A DNA stretch of 64,000 bases. Source: Thozetella sp. PMI_491 (Eukaryota > Ascomycota > Sordariomycetes > Chaetosphaeriales > Chaetosphaeriaceae). Below are positions 13,238-25,085 of the stretch, piece by piece. The stretch's first letter is position 1. Every line of letters starts with the position of its first letter. Location of the stretch: positions 1,903,860 to 1,967,859 of the forward strand of contig MU270015.1 in the NCBI GenBank assembly GCA_021432635.1, read 5' to 3'. The notes under the pieces were generated by a model. It was given only the letters and a program-made list of their open reading frames with translations. It had not been told where the DNA came from and did no database searches. Made by a program: the position numbers and the translations under genes.

Positions 13238-14914
13238 CTACAGGCCCTTTCCAGCCTGTTCGAAGACACCCCGGAACGTATCCGGCACGTCAAACTTGTC
13301 CAAGATAATTTCAACGAGCTTTAAGCCCTCTCCTCGCTGAAAGCTATCCGATTCCAACAAGCTATCGAGGTCTCCCCACGTACGGATCTGGTGTGTCTCC
13401 ACTGGGTAATCGTCGGGCGCACCAAAGAACTTCGGAGCTAAGAGGTACTGCCAGGGCGCAAGGTCATTATACTCTTCGTGTCTGCCGTGAATCAGCCTCT
13501 CGTAGCAGTAGCCATGGTTGTTGATGATGATGATAGTAGCATTGAGTCGTTCTCGAATGAGCGTGCTCAGCTCTTGGATGGTCATCTGAGCGTTTCCGTC
13601 CCCCTCGATCAGAATCGTTCTCCCCTTCGGCTGCGCGAGAGCGATGCCTTGGGTGGCCGCAAAGAAGTGACCAATGGAAAAGGCCACCCCAGAAGCGAAG
13701 ACGCGGGCGCCGGGCGGAAGACGGAATTCACGAGCACCCAGAAGAGGCGTGCCATTCCCCAAGATAACGGCGTCGTCGGGTCTGAGGTAGGTGTTGAGGC
13801 GTTCATACAAGTCGTTTTGGGTTATGAGGCCGTTTGTGGGGAGGCTCGCCGGTTTTGGCATATCTCTGTTGTACGGATAGTTCGGGTGGCTGTGGTCCCA
13901 GGCCGACCGGGAGGCATCGACTTTTCGGACCAAAGACTTGACGACGACCTGTAAATCTGTAGGCTCGCCGTCAATGTCATGTCTCTTGAGGATTACCATT
14001 TTGTCGCGCGGCGGAACCACCCGGAATCCGAGGGTCTGTGTATCGGTAAACATGGGGCCGAAGGCAAGAACAAGGTCTGCTTCATCGACCAGTGCCATGG
14101 AGTCCATCTTCCCTGCGGGGCCCGAGTGGATGCCGCAGTAATTTTCCAAGGAGTTCTCAATCATGCCGGCCCCGGAAGGCATGCAGAGCACCGGCAGCCC
14201 GGAGCGCCTGGCGAATTCGTTTATATCGTCCCGGAGGTTGTCGACGCCGTGCCCGCGGTCGACGAGCAGGATCGGGGACTTGGCAAGGCGAATCCTCTCC
14301 AGTAGGCTGTCTGCCTGTTTCTCCAGCTTGGCTTTCTCGATACCCGTCTTGGGGGCGCTAATGAGCGTCTGGAGTCTATCTGCTTCCACCTCTGTCGCTA
14401 CCATGTCGCTCGGAAGCTCGACGTAGACAGGCTGGCTGAGGCGCAATGCTTCGCCAATGACCCAATCCACCTTCTCGGCCGCGTCAGACGGGTCGTTCAG
14501 GTTGACCTGCGCCGCCGACACCTTCTCGGCAATCTCGCGAAACACGCCGAGCCGCCCGTCGGCCAGGGAGTGATGGAGGTGGAGATGCCGCCATTCAGTC
14601 TTCTGTAGCCTCAGAGGGGGCGTGCCGACGATGTGCACCACAGGGACTTGCTCGGAATAGCTCCCAGCGATGGCGTTGATGGCCGACAGCTCCCCGACAC
14701 CGAAGGTCGTCATCAGCGCGCCGAGGCCACGCACGCGCGCGTATCCGTCAGCAGCATACCCCGCATTCAGCTCGTTGCAGTTGCCTATGCACTTGAGCCC
14801 GGCCGCTTTGGCGTGGTCGAGAGCCTTGAGCGTATAGTCGCCGGGGACACCATGGAGGGCATGCACGTTTTGCTGGCGCAGCCGGGTGAAGAGATACCTC
14901 GCCAATGGGATCAT
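13238..14914 (-). CDS. Pyruvate decarboxylase-like thiamine diphosphate enzyme
   Basis: Single exon, 558 aa, about the usual length for fungal pyruvate decarboxylases (near 560-570). These enzymes decarboxylate pyruvate or related 2-keto acids (for example indolepyruvate or phenylpyruvate) to aldehydes in the cytoplasm. The cofactor-activating Glu is Glu48 in CNELNAGYAADGYAR. The paired active-site His lies in HLHHSLADG (about residues 110-118). The diphosphate-binding motif runs from GDGN at 438 to the NN pair at 465-466, followed by Glu472. The post-NN sequence HGYCYE differs from the usual DGYTIE, and many surface regions look diverged, so this may be a specialised paralogue rather than the housekeeping enzyme. 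Its tail faces that of the WSC gene, which lies 236 bp away. Substrate preference cannot be read directly. Confidence 0.9.
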   Translation of the reverse strand: MIPLARYLFTRLRQQNVHALHGVPGDYTLKALDHAKAAGLKCIGNCNELNAGYAADGYARVRGLGALMTTFGVGELSAINAIAGSYSEQVPVVHIVGTPPLRLQKTEWRHLHLHHSLADGRLGVFREIAEKVSAAQVNLNDPSDAAEKVDWVIGEALRLSQPVYVELPSDMVATEVEADRLQTLISAPKTGIEKAKLEKQADSLLERIRLAKSPILLVDRGHGVDNLRDDINEFARRSGLPVLCMPSGAGMIENSLENYCGIHSGPAGKMDSMALVDEADLVLAFGPMFTDTQTLGFRVVPPRDKMVILKRHDIDGEPTDLQVVVKSLVRKVDASRSAWDHSHPNYPYNRDMPKPASLPTNGLITQNDLYERLNTYLRPDDAVILGNGTPLLGAREFRLPPGARVFASGVAFSIGHFFAATQGIALAQPKGRTILIEGDGNAQMTIQELSTLIRERLNATIIIINNHGYCYERLIHGRHEEYNDLAPWQYLLAPKFFGAPDDYPVETHQIRTWGDLDSLLESDSFQRGEGLKLVEIILDKFDVPDTFRGVFEQAGKGL

Positions 14915-16641
14915 GGTAGACGCGGGACAGATCTTCTAGACCGTGCTGGCTCAGACCTGAGCGGGAGCTAGAAGTTGGAACTGATTGGTCGCCACAACGT
15001 GCACGCACCGATGTATCCCGTCTCTGAAGATGTGTCGACAGGCTCCGTCGTCGGGCACTTTGGCAGGGGACGAAACCTTGCGCCAGCCGGCCACACCGGA
15101 GTTAAGCCCAATGCGCGAATGTGGACCTACAGGGGAGGTCGAACAGGCCCGAACAATCAATCCATGCGCTACCCGGTGGGGAGAGCAAGGTCTCTTGGAG
15201 CGCTATTCCGCGCTCCGTAGATCCGATGGAGATCCAGCAAAAATTCGCCATGGAAGAGAAATACGCGGAGATAAATGTCGACGCCCCGCAAATAAAGCAC
15301 GGCAATCACAGGCATGGAGGTATGCTTCCGAGCACGGCCCAACCCACCGTTCGGCCCCGTACCCTGCCTTTCTCCTTTCAGATCCATGAATCGCTTGGGA
15401 AGCCCTTGCTTTTGGCGGCTCCTTCGCCCGTTCGGATCCATGGCAGCCCCGTGTTAGGCATCACCTCACCCCAGCCACCTCGAAAGACCATGTCCATCGT
15501 TGTGACCCTTGTTTCTCACAACAGCCCACTAGCTTACGTCGTGTCTCCTCCCAACCCCAAAACTGGGGGCAGCTTGGCGATGTCAGGTCATGGCGACGGC
15601 AAGCTGACCAGACACGGATGTCTCCGTGGGGATCTCAAAAGTGGACAACAAGGGGCGGACGGGGCAAAAGCAAGCAAGACACGCCATCTCCCCCCCCCCC
15701 GTTTCACCTTAGCTGCGTTGCCAGAATTTCATGTGGTGAATCTGCCTTCTAGGTGTGGCATTTTACCATGGGAATCAAGAAAAGCAATCGCTGCGGCCAG
15801 CTACTGCATTGCTAGTCCTGCTCTTCAATTCGTCAATGCGCAAAAGGCTAAGTCGAATGTCTAGGCAGCTTGTGCCTGTCTCGGGCATGCGGCGGCAGTA
15901 GGGGCACAGCAGCCGATAAGCGTTTATTCCGTGACAATACATATGCAGGAAGAGTATGCATAAAGGGTCCAGACCGTGGTCCTCGGTGATCTTCTGTGCG
16001 ATCTGCACCTTAGCTTACCTGTTAGGTGGGCACAGTACCTCACATATCCCGACTGATTGGGCCTAGTCGGTAAATCTTGGCCGCTACTCCGTCTAGCCTG
16101 CGCATATCCCAGCATCGAACGGTAAGTAGGTCCCTCGACGGAGAGCGATAATTGCTGCCCCTCCGAGACATATGCCATCTGCTGTCGCGCCTAGGCGAGG
16201 CTATGTCTCTGTCTCGAGCTCTATCATGTAAATTCAGGACCTACGGGGGCCCGCGAAATCCCCAGCGGCAGTCTCACACACCTTTCTTTTTCTACTCCCC
16301 TTCCCTTTCTCCGCGGACTTGGAGGCGCTGTGCAGCATGGGGTGACATGGCACGGCCAAGATTGGGCTCAGTGTACTGCAGTAATGGTGGCGCCTACCTA
16401 GGAGTCTAGAACGCCCACCCCCCCATGTCCAGCTGAATCCAGCATCTCGGTAGGGCCGAGCTTGGCCATCATTGGCTGTTGCTCATGCGGCCTACCGGTA
16501 CCGTGATAGGGGACTAGGAGCGTGCCAATTGGCTTTAAAGCCCTCGGAGCCAGGCCCGGGCGAGCTATGATGAGACCCATGGCTGCGGCGAAGCGTTAAG
16601 CTCTACCTTACATTCGTATCGACCAAGACAGGATCTCTGTA
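14915..16641. other. Intergenic
   Basis: A 247-codon open frame at 15121-15864 shows no domain and is not supported as a gene. A run of about ten C residues lies at 15691-15700. A pyrimidine-rich tract at about 16280-16320, some 320 bp before the regulator start, is typical of fungal promoters. Confidence 0.55.
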
Positions 16642-19302
16642 ATGGCATTTCGCCCGATCCAACCCGCCCCGTCGCGCGTTGACGGAGGAGGTTATCCTGG
16701 TGGCCATGAGCAGGTGCCAGAAAGGCAGCCTCGCTCGGCCAAGGGCAACACTGCCGTCCAGGCCTGTGAATACTGCCGCAAGGCCAAGACCAAGGCTGGT
16801 TCCCTCTCGTGCCTCCCTCGTTTCTGCATACCGCTGATCAGCTGACATCATTGGGAATAGTGTGATGGAGGGAGGCCGAAATGCCGCTCTTGCGTCTCTA
16901 AAGACCGGCCTTGTGGTTACGTGGGTGACGATGGCCAGTCTAGAATCAACGCCAACAAATCACGCCTTGAGGCACTGGAAAAAGTCCTAGACACATTGCG
17001 TACAGGCACGCAAGACCAAGCGAACGTGATCTTGCAGCGTATACGTATGAACAGTGACCTTACAGGGGTCATTGACGCGTTGAACATCGGCGCAACAGCC
17101 AGCCCATCTCACGAAGTTAGTGAAAGAAGTGGCATGAACGCCACAACAGGTGCGGCGGAAGAAATAACGAGTTTTACGAGTGCAGAATATATCGACTTCC
17201 CTCTCCCTTCGTCGTCGTCACGGGAATTATCTCCATCATATGTAGTCATCCCCCTCGTGGGAGGCCCGCAGGGCGCGGCGCAGAGGTATATCAGCCTCGA
17301 CCCCACGCTCGATCGGGTCCCAAGTCCAACACCTTCAACAGATGACCCGTCTGCATCAATTCTCCTGCAACTTCCGGACGCATCAGTTACGGAGCGAGCA
17401 ATAGAGTCGTTCTTCAGCTGCAGTGGTAAGCTCTGTCATGTCTTTTCGCGAGCTCAGATTGAAGAATGCTGTCGCGATGCCGCGAGACCTGAACAGCTGC
17501 CCCCGGAAGCTGTCAAGGCGAAGGTCTGCTGCATAATGGCAGTTTCTGCCGTCGGGGCCAAGTACCTGCCAGACATATTTAGCAAGGAGCTTCAGGCCCG
17601 CTTCTACGACCTTGCTAAGCAGAGTTTCGATGCCGTCCTCGAGGAACAGCCGCTCTCCGCCATAAAAGTCTCCACGCTGCTAGCTCAGCACAACATCGTG
17701 GAAAAGCCTATGGTTGCTCTCGCCTATGTCGGTCAGTAATCCTCTTTCTATCGTTCCAGAACGGTCGATCTACACGTTCTAACCAGCCGTGCCAAGAAAT
17801 TGGGCTGGGCTTGTCTCGGATGCACGGGCTCAGCCACAAAGCCATTCGGCGGCGTCCCATGTCTACGTCGGACTTATTTGACCTCCGGAAAGCGAGGCGA
17901 ACGTTATTCTTCTTTTCTAGGTACCTTAGGCAATTCCCCTTCACGACAACCACTTGCTGCTAACGGCTATGTGTTGAAGTTGGCTTTCGTCAACCCTCGG
18001 CTACATATCCGGAAACGACATCCTGTCTGAGAACGACATAGTAAGCCAGAAGCGTCTCGCCAATGACATAGAAGTAGTAGCACATCAAACCCAGGCTCGA
18101 ATAGCTAACTCGTACTAGCTCTCGGAGATGAATCTTCCGGAGTCGTCGGATATTGCGGACGGTTTGTGCGCCCCGTCGGGATCGCCTTCTAAATCTGACA
18201 TGTGCCAGTCGTGCAAAGCGAAATGGTCAAGATATGCATCCTCAAAGCGGACATACTACGCATGCAACTGCTGTTCCAGGATATCACCGTGTCAGCCATG
18301 CAGTCGATCCTAAAGAACTTGCAGAGTTGGTATCGAGAGCTGCCGGACATGATGCGCGTCGAGGCGAGCGTTGACCCGAGCCTCCTCACGGAGACGAAAC
18401 GATCTATTCTTCATGTCCATCTGCTTTACTTGGGAGCCATCATGCTTTTATACCGTCGCATGGCGAGCCAGTTTATGCAATCTTTCTCAGCAGGCGCCAG
18501 TGGACCAGTTTTACCGAACCCGCTCCACGAACTCGTGGCAGAGCAGAGCCTTGAAGCAGTCTTCGCAGCGAGCAGCTCTTCCAGGATCCTCAAGCTCCTG
18601 CTCGAGGACGCCGGCATTTTTAAACGCTGTTGGCTTGTCATGTGAGTAGCAAGCCTCCTTTTGGCCGTATCCAACCTGAATCATTCATTCATCCTCTTAT
18701 TCCGCCCGCATAGCTTTCAAGCCTACACTGCGGGAACAGTCCTTCTGCACGCCGTCGCACAGAAGCAGCTCCATCAGTTTGAGCCATTATCCTGGGAGGA
18801 AGACCTAAGAAAGGCTGAGGACTGCCTTGAGATTCTCTCCCACTGCGGCAGCCTCGATCGGGTAGCCGCGAAATTCCACGAACATCTAAGCACCATCCAC
18901 GCACAGCTCCGTACGGCGCCAACGCAACTCGGCTCGTCGTCTCGCGCATCAGCGCCGGAAGAGACAGGCTCAGTGGATAAGCTGCCCGATGCCCCTGACA
19001 CACAAAATGCCACCGGGCACCCACCGCAGCCGTCCAACGGTGGCTATCTTCTTAGAATCCCCGCGCAGTCCGACCCGTCGTGCATCTCTGTTTCTCTCGT
19101 TCTCCTCGCCACCCTCAGCCAGCCGTTTGGCGATTTACCAAACGCCAACGCAGCAGAATTCCCTGCGAGCGACCATTGGCTGCGAGATCCAATGCGCTAC
19201 GAGTATCCGCAAGTGATGAACTGGTCAAATTGGGGCGGAGAAATAAGCGGTTTCTTCCATTGGGACATGGCCAGGTTCCAGATCCCGTTACAGTCCCCTT
19301 GA
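16642..19302 (+). CDS. Zn2Cys6 transcription factor with fungal-specific regulatory domain
   Basis: Seven exons: 16642-16794, 16861-17731, 17797-17920, 17980-18040, 18119-18161, 18209-18641 and 18714-19302; 757 aa. The zinc cluster at residues 42-68 has the spacing C-x2-C-x6-C-x6-C-x2-C-x6-C (CEYCRKAKTK joined to CDGGRPKCRSC) and binds DNA as a binuclear cluster. A linker and a coiled-coil-like segment (SRLEALEKVLDTL) follow, then the middle homology region with motifs such as LGLSRMHGL and WLSSTLGYISGN. The first intron splits the zinc cluster and needs a GC donor (AAG then GCTGGT) to keep the frame; the other five introns have GT donors. The weak donor could reduce expression or mean a damaged allele. 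Targets are unknown. The neighbouring regulator and SDR lie just downstream. Confidence 0.88.
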
Positions 19303-20277
19303 GCAAGCAGAATAGCCCCAACATGTGCACAGCGACTCCCGCCCAGAGTGCAAGTTTCCCGAGCCGGATGCTTGGGAGCGAAGAGCGGAGTGAATGGACT
19401 TCCGCGCGCACCTACCAGGGTGCATGGGGTGAGGTGCCGTCCGAATACTGCAGCGGTAGTAACTAGTGAACAGGTAAGTTGATATACAAGAAAGATATCT
19501 CCGCGCCGAGGGCTTAGTTGCTTTGCTGAGTATAGTCATTGTCGGAGGTGGTGCTCCCTTTGCTCGATGTTGCGGACTAACGCTTTATGATTCACTAGTA
19601 GAGTTGGAAGCAAGCCCTCGAAGTCTAGGAATCTTCTTCCATACTCGAGTCACTTGACTACCCGAGAGTCTTAGGGCTGGCTTGTTGTGCAAATCCTATG
19701 GTCACTCGTGCGCATAAACAGTGGTTCCGTAAGTCTGCACTGCGTCTGCCTACTGCGCACTGTTTGCATAACCAGCCCAGGAGCCTCCCCCTATGCACTG
19801 ATCCTCAACCTTCAGCATATTCTCTCCCCTTTAGTTGTGTATTTCAAGTTTCCGAGACTCGGAGTTTCGGTTGCGGTTAGCCTTGCCTGTAATGTAGCCG
19901 CACCCTAGAGGAGCAGCTATGCTAGCCTCCACTACCTTTCGTTGTGAACGGCCTACTGACGGCCATGACGCTTTCCCCTCTTAGGATGAAAAAAATGTTA
20001 GTGCGGGGTTTCGGCGAAGCGCCGGAGACCCGCGGCGTTCAGGGCTATTGGAGAGGGGTTCTCTAGGCGGGGAGAGACTGTCTGGGGATTGGTGGGTGCA
20101 GTGAGCGAAAGCCGGGGTGCATCCCGGCTTGGATGAAGCGCCGGACAGAACGCGTAGCTGACTATAGTGTGCGGGCAAGTGGCAATCTCGGCTGGTCTCG
20201 GTTGACAAGAGCAGGTTTCATCCAGCTCGCCGCTTCTTGCTCTTCTGCATTGCCATTAAGAGAAGTCGCGGCATGCC
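19303..20277. other. Intergenic
   Basis: About 1 kb between the two same-strand regulators. No domain-bearing open frame is seen. Confidence 0.55.
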
Positions 20278-22660
20278 ATGGATTTACGAGTTGGCAATGG
20301 AAGCGCGGCCGGCGGGACGCATAGCGCGGCAGCGTCCCGGCGGCAGGCAGCCCGGCGGCCGGCCGACCGGAGGGTCAGGGGCCTGATATGCGCAAACTGC
20401 CGCGCGAGAAAGGTATGCCGTGCCATGCCTTGCATCCTGCGATGATACGCTTAGCCGCCGCATGCAGCTGACCCCCGTAGGTCCGATGTGAGGGCAGCCA
20501 GCCGGCTTGCAAGACCTGCTTGGCGTACCACGACGAGTGTCGCTACGAGAAGCCGCCACCCATGTCGCAGATTCTGGCCATGGCGAAGCGGCTCCAAGAA
20601 GCAGAGGATACTATCGCCAGGCTGCAGGCATCCGCCGAAAACACATCGTCCCCGGCGCCGAGTCGGAGCTCTGCCGTGCCGCCGGAGAGCCTTACCGACT
20701 CCGGGCTGCTCATTCCCTCACAAACAGTTGACAGCACCAGCAGTCTCAGTCTCGAGGAAGATGTGCCTCGACAGAGAAGCGAATCTTGTGTGGCCGAGTC
20801 GTCGCCCCGGGATGTGCCCCTCGACTTGAGTCTTGACAAAAACGGCGAAATATGCTACTACGGGCCTACCTCTGCCGTTCACGAGCCTCCTTCCCTGGAT
20901 TCGCCGTCGCCAAAGGCCGCCCGCTACGATGCCACATCCAACCCGGAAGCCCGCTCTCTCCTCGTCTCTAAGTCCAAGGAGTGGAGGATGTGGGAAGACT
21001 TTGCGTTGCGGAATGCGGCGAGCCAGAGCAACGTTCCGCGGTCGGTCATCGCGAAGCTCTTACAGATACATTGGACCTGGATCTCCCCCATGTTTATGTG
21101 GGTGTATCGGCCGGCCTTCATGCGTGAGTCGGGTTTCTGCTAGTCGCATTTTAACCCGCGTGCTAACCGTGCAAAGGCGACATGGCTGCCGGAGGGCAGT
21201 ACTACTCCGAGTTTCTCCTTGTCGTGCTCTGCGCCCACGCCTCCAGATACACAGACCCTGAGGCGGCCGAGATGTTGATATCTAGAGCGCGAATGCTTCT
21301 GGGCTCCGCCATACATCAGCCGAGCTCGATACCTACTGTCCAAGCACTATTGCAGCTGAGCGGCCGAGACTTGGCCTACGGGTCTATCTCGCAGGCTTGG
21401 CTGTACAGCGGGATGGCGTTCAGGATGGCCCGCGACCTAGGTCTACACCACAGCGGCCCTATCAACGCCAGCCTCCGGGATCTCGAGCCGGTGGACATTG
21501 AAGTCCGCCGGAGGCTGTTTTGGAGTTGCTATTTCTGGGACAAGTGAGAATGCCTTTCATTGCCAACTTCGAAGCAATTGCCATTAACGCCCCTTCCAGA
21601 GCGGTTAGCCTCTACACGGGAAGAATGCCCGCCCTTACCGAGCTTCCAGATACGACAAGCCTTGACTTCTGTAGGTCCTGCCCATATACTGAACATCGCC
21701 TGTGGGCTGTTGCTGATGGGTTCCAGTGGACGATTCGTCTGAGTCCGAAATCTGGTCTCCCTTCTGCACCGAGACGTTTACGATGGCTAAGCTAGGGCCC
21801 GGCGAATACCCGCCTATGAAGAGCCACATGGTGTCCTGCTTCGTGAACTCCTGCAAGATTTCTGTCATAATCAACGACATAATACTGAGGCTATATTCAC
21901 GCAGCGCGGCGGCGAATACGGATGCTGCCCTGAAGCAAATTACTGCAGGCCTTCACACTTGGCGAACACAATCGCCTGCACATCTGAGATATGACCCAGA
22001 CGATCTTCCAGAAATCTGCCCCCCTCCGCATATCTTGTGTCAAAAGTGAGCGCCACGCCCCGTACCTGCCACTAACATTGGAAAACCACTGCTAACCGTT
22101 GAAGTCTGTTATATTATACGGCAATCATTCTCGTACACCGCCCTTTCTGGGCGGTAAGTGTGCACTACCGCGCCTGTGTCAGCGCCGCTGAGAGCATCGA
22201 GAAGCTCCTCTTGCTGTTCGAGAGGACGTTCGGGTTTGACAACATAACATATTTGATGGCCTACTGCATCTATACCGGTGCGGTGGCCATCCTCCAGCAC
22301 GCTAATCAAGGCAGCGTGGCCGCTGGCACGAGGCTTCAAACGTTCACCCGGGCGCTCCAATCGGGCAGCAAGCGATGCCCCCTCCTGCAGCGAAGCCTCG
22401 ACATCATCCTCAAGGGCCGCAAGTTTCCCGCCGCCCCGCCTGCGTCCGACAGCGGGGATACCCCCGCGCACACTCTCGCTACGCCTGCGTATATCCCGGC
22501 ATTCCCCTACTTCGGGCTGGCGGGTGCCGGTGGGTTTGACGGAAGCGGAAATTTCAACAGCAGGGACTTCGACTCGTTTTCGACGCTCGATTGCTTCCCG
22601 GAGGGACATGTGGACGCGGGAAGTTGGTATTGGCCAGGAAGCACGCCGGGACAACTGTGA
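20278..22660 (+). CDS. Zn2Cys6 transcription factor (second)
   Basis: Six exons: 20278-20412, 20481-21123, 21177-21543, 21600-21670, 21727-22045 and 22105-22660; 696 aa. All junctions are in phase. The N-terminus is Ala/Arg-rich and leads into the zinc cluster, from CANCRARK to YHDEC, with C-x2-C-x6-C-x6-C-x2-C-x6-C spacing split by the first intron. A leucine-rich segment MAKRLQEAEDTIARLQ is a likely dimerisation coiled coil. The middle homology region contains YSGMAFRMARDLGLH, RRRLFWSCYFWDK and YTGRMPAL, classical blocks of the xylanolytic-activator-like family. The gene ends 94 bp from the stop of the convergent SDR at 22755-23893, which is a plausible target by proximity only. The start ATG gives 37 residues before the cluster; no better upstream start was found. 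Confidence 0.92.
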
Positions 22661-22754
22661 ACCTACAGCTCTGGCTGGATATTGTACATACATTCACTGG
22701 CTATAATTACTCTGTTCCACCGTTTGGCACTGCATCCTCCTTTGAATGGCTTTG

Positions 22755-23893
22755 CTAGTTGGCGATGTTGGTGTTGGACTCGGCCAGTGTATCTGCTTTG
22801 AGCGCCGGGCGGTCGCCTCGACCCGCCGTTGTCTAAGAGAGTGATGGGTTAGCACTGCGAGTAGTATACTAGGAGAGAACCTGCTGTGCATACCCCTCCA
22901 TCGACAGGCATGATTAACCCCGTAATCCACCGGGCCTCTTTGCTTGCTAGGAACAGAATTGCTACAGAGATATCAGTCTCGGCGTATAGGAATAGGCAGG
23001 GTGCAGCAGCATTTACCGTAGCCCACATCCCAGCCCGTTCCTTCGATCTTCATGAGGTTTTGGTTGATCCTGGCCTGTCGCATCTCATCGGTCATCCCGC
23101 GCCCTCTCGTCATTGGCGTAAATACCATGCCCGGACACACACAGTTGACGCGGATGTTCTCTTGGCCGTGATGGGCCGCCATGGCGCGTGTCATTTGGAT
23201 GATGGCGCCCTTGGTGGTTGGGTAAAGAAGGCTGGGGTTCCCACCCATGACTGCAACAAGTTGTGAGTTTTTTTATATCAAATCAAAGTAGTACTACTTA
23301 CGTCCGCTCACGGATGACATGTTGACGATCGATCCTCGGCCCGCCTTTCTCATTTCTGGAATGGCGTGTCGGCTCATGAGGACCATGCTCGTGACGTTGA
23401 TGCGGAAATCGCGATCCCACGCCTCCAGGTTGATCGTCGTAGCGTCTCCCATGGCACCACCGACTCCAACTGCTCTTTTGTGAGTCATCTGCTCCAAGCT
23501 TTCTAGTTCTTCATCACAACTTACCGATGTTTACTAAGATATGTACAGCACCCCATAGCTCTACCGTTTTCGCCACAGCCCTTTTGCAGGACTCTTCGTC
23601 CGTGACATCCGTCTCGATAACCTCGGATATTCCGCCTTCTTCGTCGATCATGCGCTTGGTCTCATTGGCCCACTCCGCGTTCAAGTCGAGCAGGGCAACC
23701 TTAGCGCCGTGGCGCGCCAGAAGAATGGCAGAGGCGCGGCCATTCCCGATCTCGCCTTGTTCCTGGTTAGCACGAATACCAGGCAAGCCGCAAGCCGGCA
23801 TTGGTAGAAGCGGCACTCACCATCCATCCGAGAACCAGCGCCCGTTACGATGGCCACATCTCCACTAAAGTCGAACGCTCTCGGTGGCGCCAT
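22755..23893 (-). CDS. Short-chain dehydrogenase/reductase
   Basis: Six exons on the complement: 23893-23821, 23755-23525, 23472-23302, 23250-23017, 22961-22894 and 22832-22755; 284 aa, normal for classical SDRs. These enzymes oxidise or reduce alcohol/ketone groups with NAD(P). The Rossmann start is VTGAGSRMDGEIGNG, with an insertion relative to TGxxxGxG as found in one fungal SDR subfamily. The catalytic Ser is Ser155 in NMSSVSG, and Tyr168 and Lys172 lie in YPTTK. An acidic residue (LLD) after the second strand suggests NAD. The C-terminus ITGLIMPVDGG is joined by the last intron to TTAGRGDR. It is convergent with the second Zn2Cys6 regulator, 94 bp apart. Substrate unknown. Confidence 0.92.
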
Positions 23894-25085
23894 TTTGCCC
23901 TCCTTCGTTATAGAAACTAGGATAATATTCCGTTGGAGTCTTAAAGGGGCCTAGTACCGGGGTTGGGGAACTTCTCGGTAGCTGCTAGCTCTCAGTTAAG
24001 CGCGGGAGACATGTGCCGTATATAGGTGTTCCGCATGGCTTGCCGATCGGCACGCATAGCCGATCTGGGTCGGGGGATCGCCGGTCCCCGCTTTCGGCTG
24101 TTTGCCGCGGCGATGCGCCGAACTCCTTCCCGAATTCTCGTAACAACAGCGGGTCAACGCACTACACAAAACACCATGGCATTTGTTTGCCCTCGAAGGA
24201 CGAGCGTGACCATTCCACTGGGTCTTCCCCCCATGTCGAGCGGATGCTCCAGACCGTGATGTGGAAAGCCTACTGCAGATTTGCCTCATCGCAGAGGGCG
24301 GGAAACGCCAACGCACACTACAAGCTATTACTATATTTCAGTACAGTAGTAGCTGCATCGCGTTAAGTGGGGATAAGGCGGGCGATTCTGTACGAGCCTA
24401 AGCACATACATGTTTTAGAGTACCTAACTTATAACATGCTATAAATGATTCAGGTACTAGTATAGTATGTTAAGATACTTCATGAATTCCCACGAACTCT
24501 GAAAACTATGAGACGCGGAGCGCGAGCCAATTAACAGTTCTATTATCTCTTCCCCTAATACTAAATATACCCTAGGCTGTCATATAACGTCACTCGTATA
24601 TTAAGATGCGACAAACGCAAGAAGCCGCTCTTATACCCACTATCTGACATTCTCGCAGCTATAAGCGATGGTTCGTAGACAGGATCGGGGCTCAGTATTT
24701 CGTACGGAGCTATTTTCTGTTACTAGATACTAAGTTCGTAAGGCCCCTTGGCCCAATTGGACTACGTCTCGTGGCACGTAGAGACTATAGGAGCCAAGGC
24801 CTTCATTCTCGTCGAAGCTAGTTTAACGGGGTTTCTTTACAAGTTGTTAGAGCACTAGTCCGGCTCCGAGACATGAATATGGGGATACATATTAACGCAT
24901 ATTGGGGGTCTGTGTAGCATCAGCCGCACGAAAATTTTCTCCCCGAAATCCTTGATTCACCGCCGCAAGGCGGATTTCTACGAGCCGAATGCGCCTAACC
25001 TGCAGAAATATTTCACCGAAACGAGCCTCTTCCGGTGACGCTGACGCAAGCTCAATGGTCCAAAAAGAAGAGAACCGAAGGCAGC
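23894..25085. other. Intergenic, partly A+T-rich
   Basis: The stretch from about 24370 to 24720 is visibly richer in A and T, with many TpA steps, than the surrounding DNA. No gene or transposon ends are recognised. It could be weakly mutated repeat-derived DNA, but this was not measured. Confidence 0.45.

Noticed and set aside
15121-15864. A 247-codon open frame between the decarboxylase and the first regulator
   Set aside because: No domain, signal peptide, membrane segment or plausible codon pattern; it contains a C homopolymer and looks like chance open sequence.
22109-22693. A 194-codon complement frame over the second regulator
   Set aside because: It overlaps the last exon of a well-supported Zn2Cys6 gene and has no recognisable content.
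24370-24720. A/T-rich stretch that might be a RIP-mutated transposon
   Set aside because: No terminal repeats or transposase remnants were seen, and dinucleotide indices could not be computed; kept only as an intergenic note.
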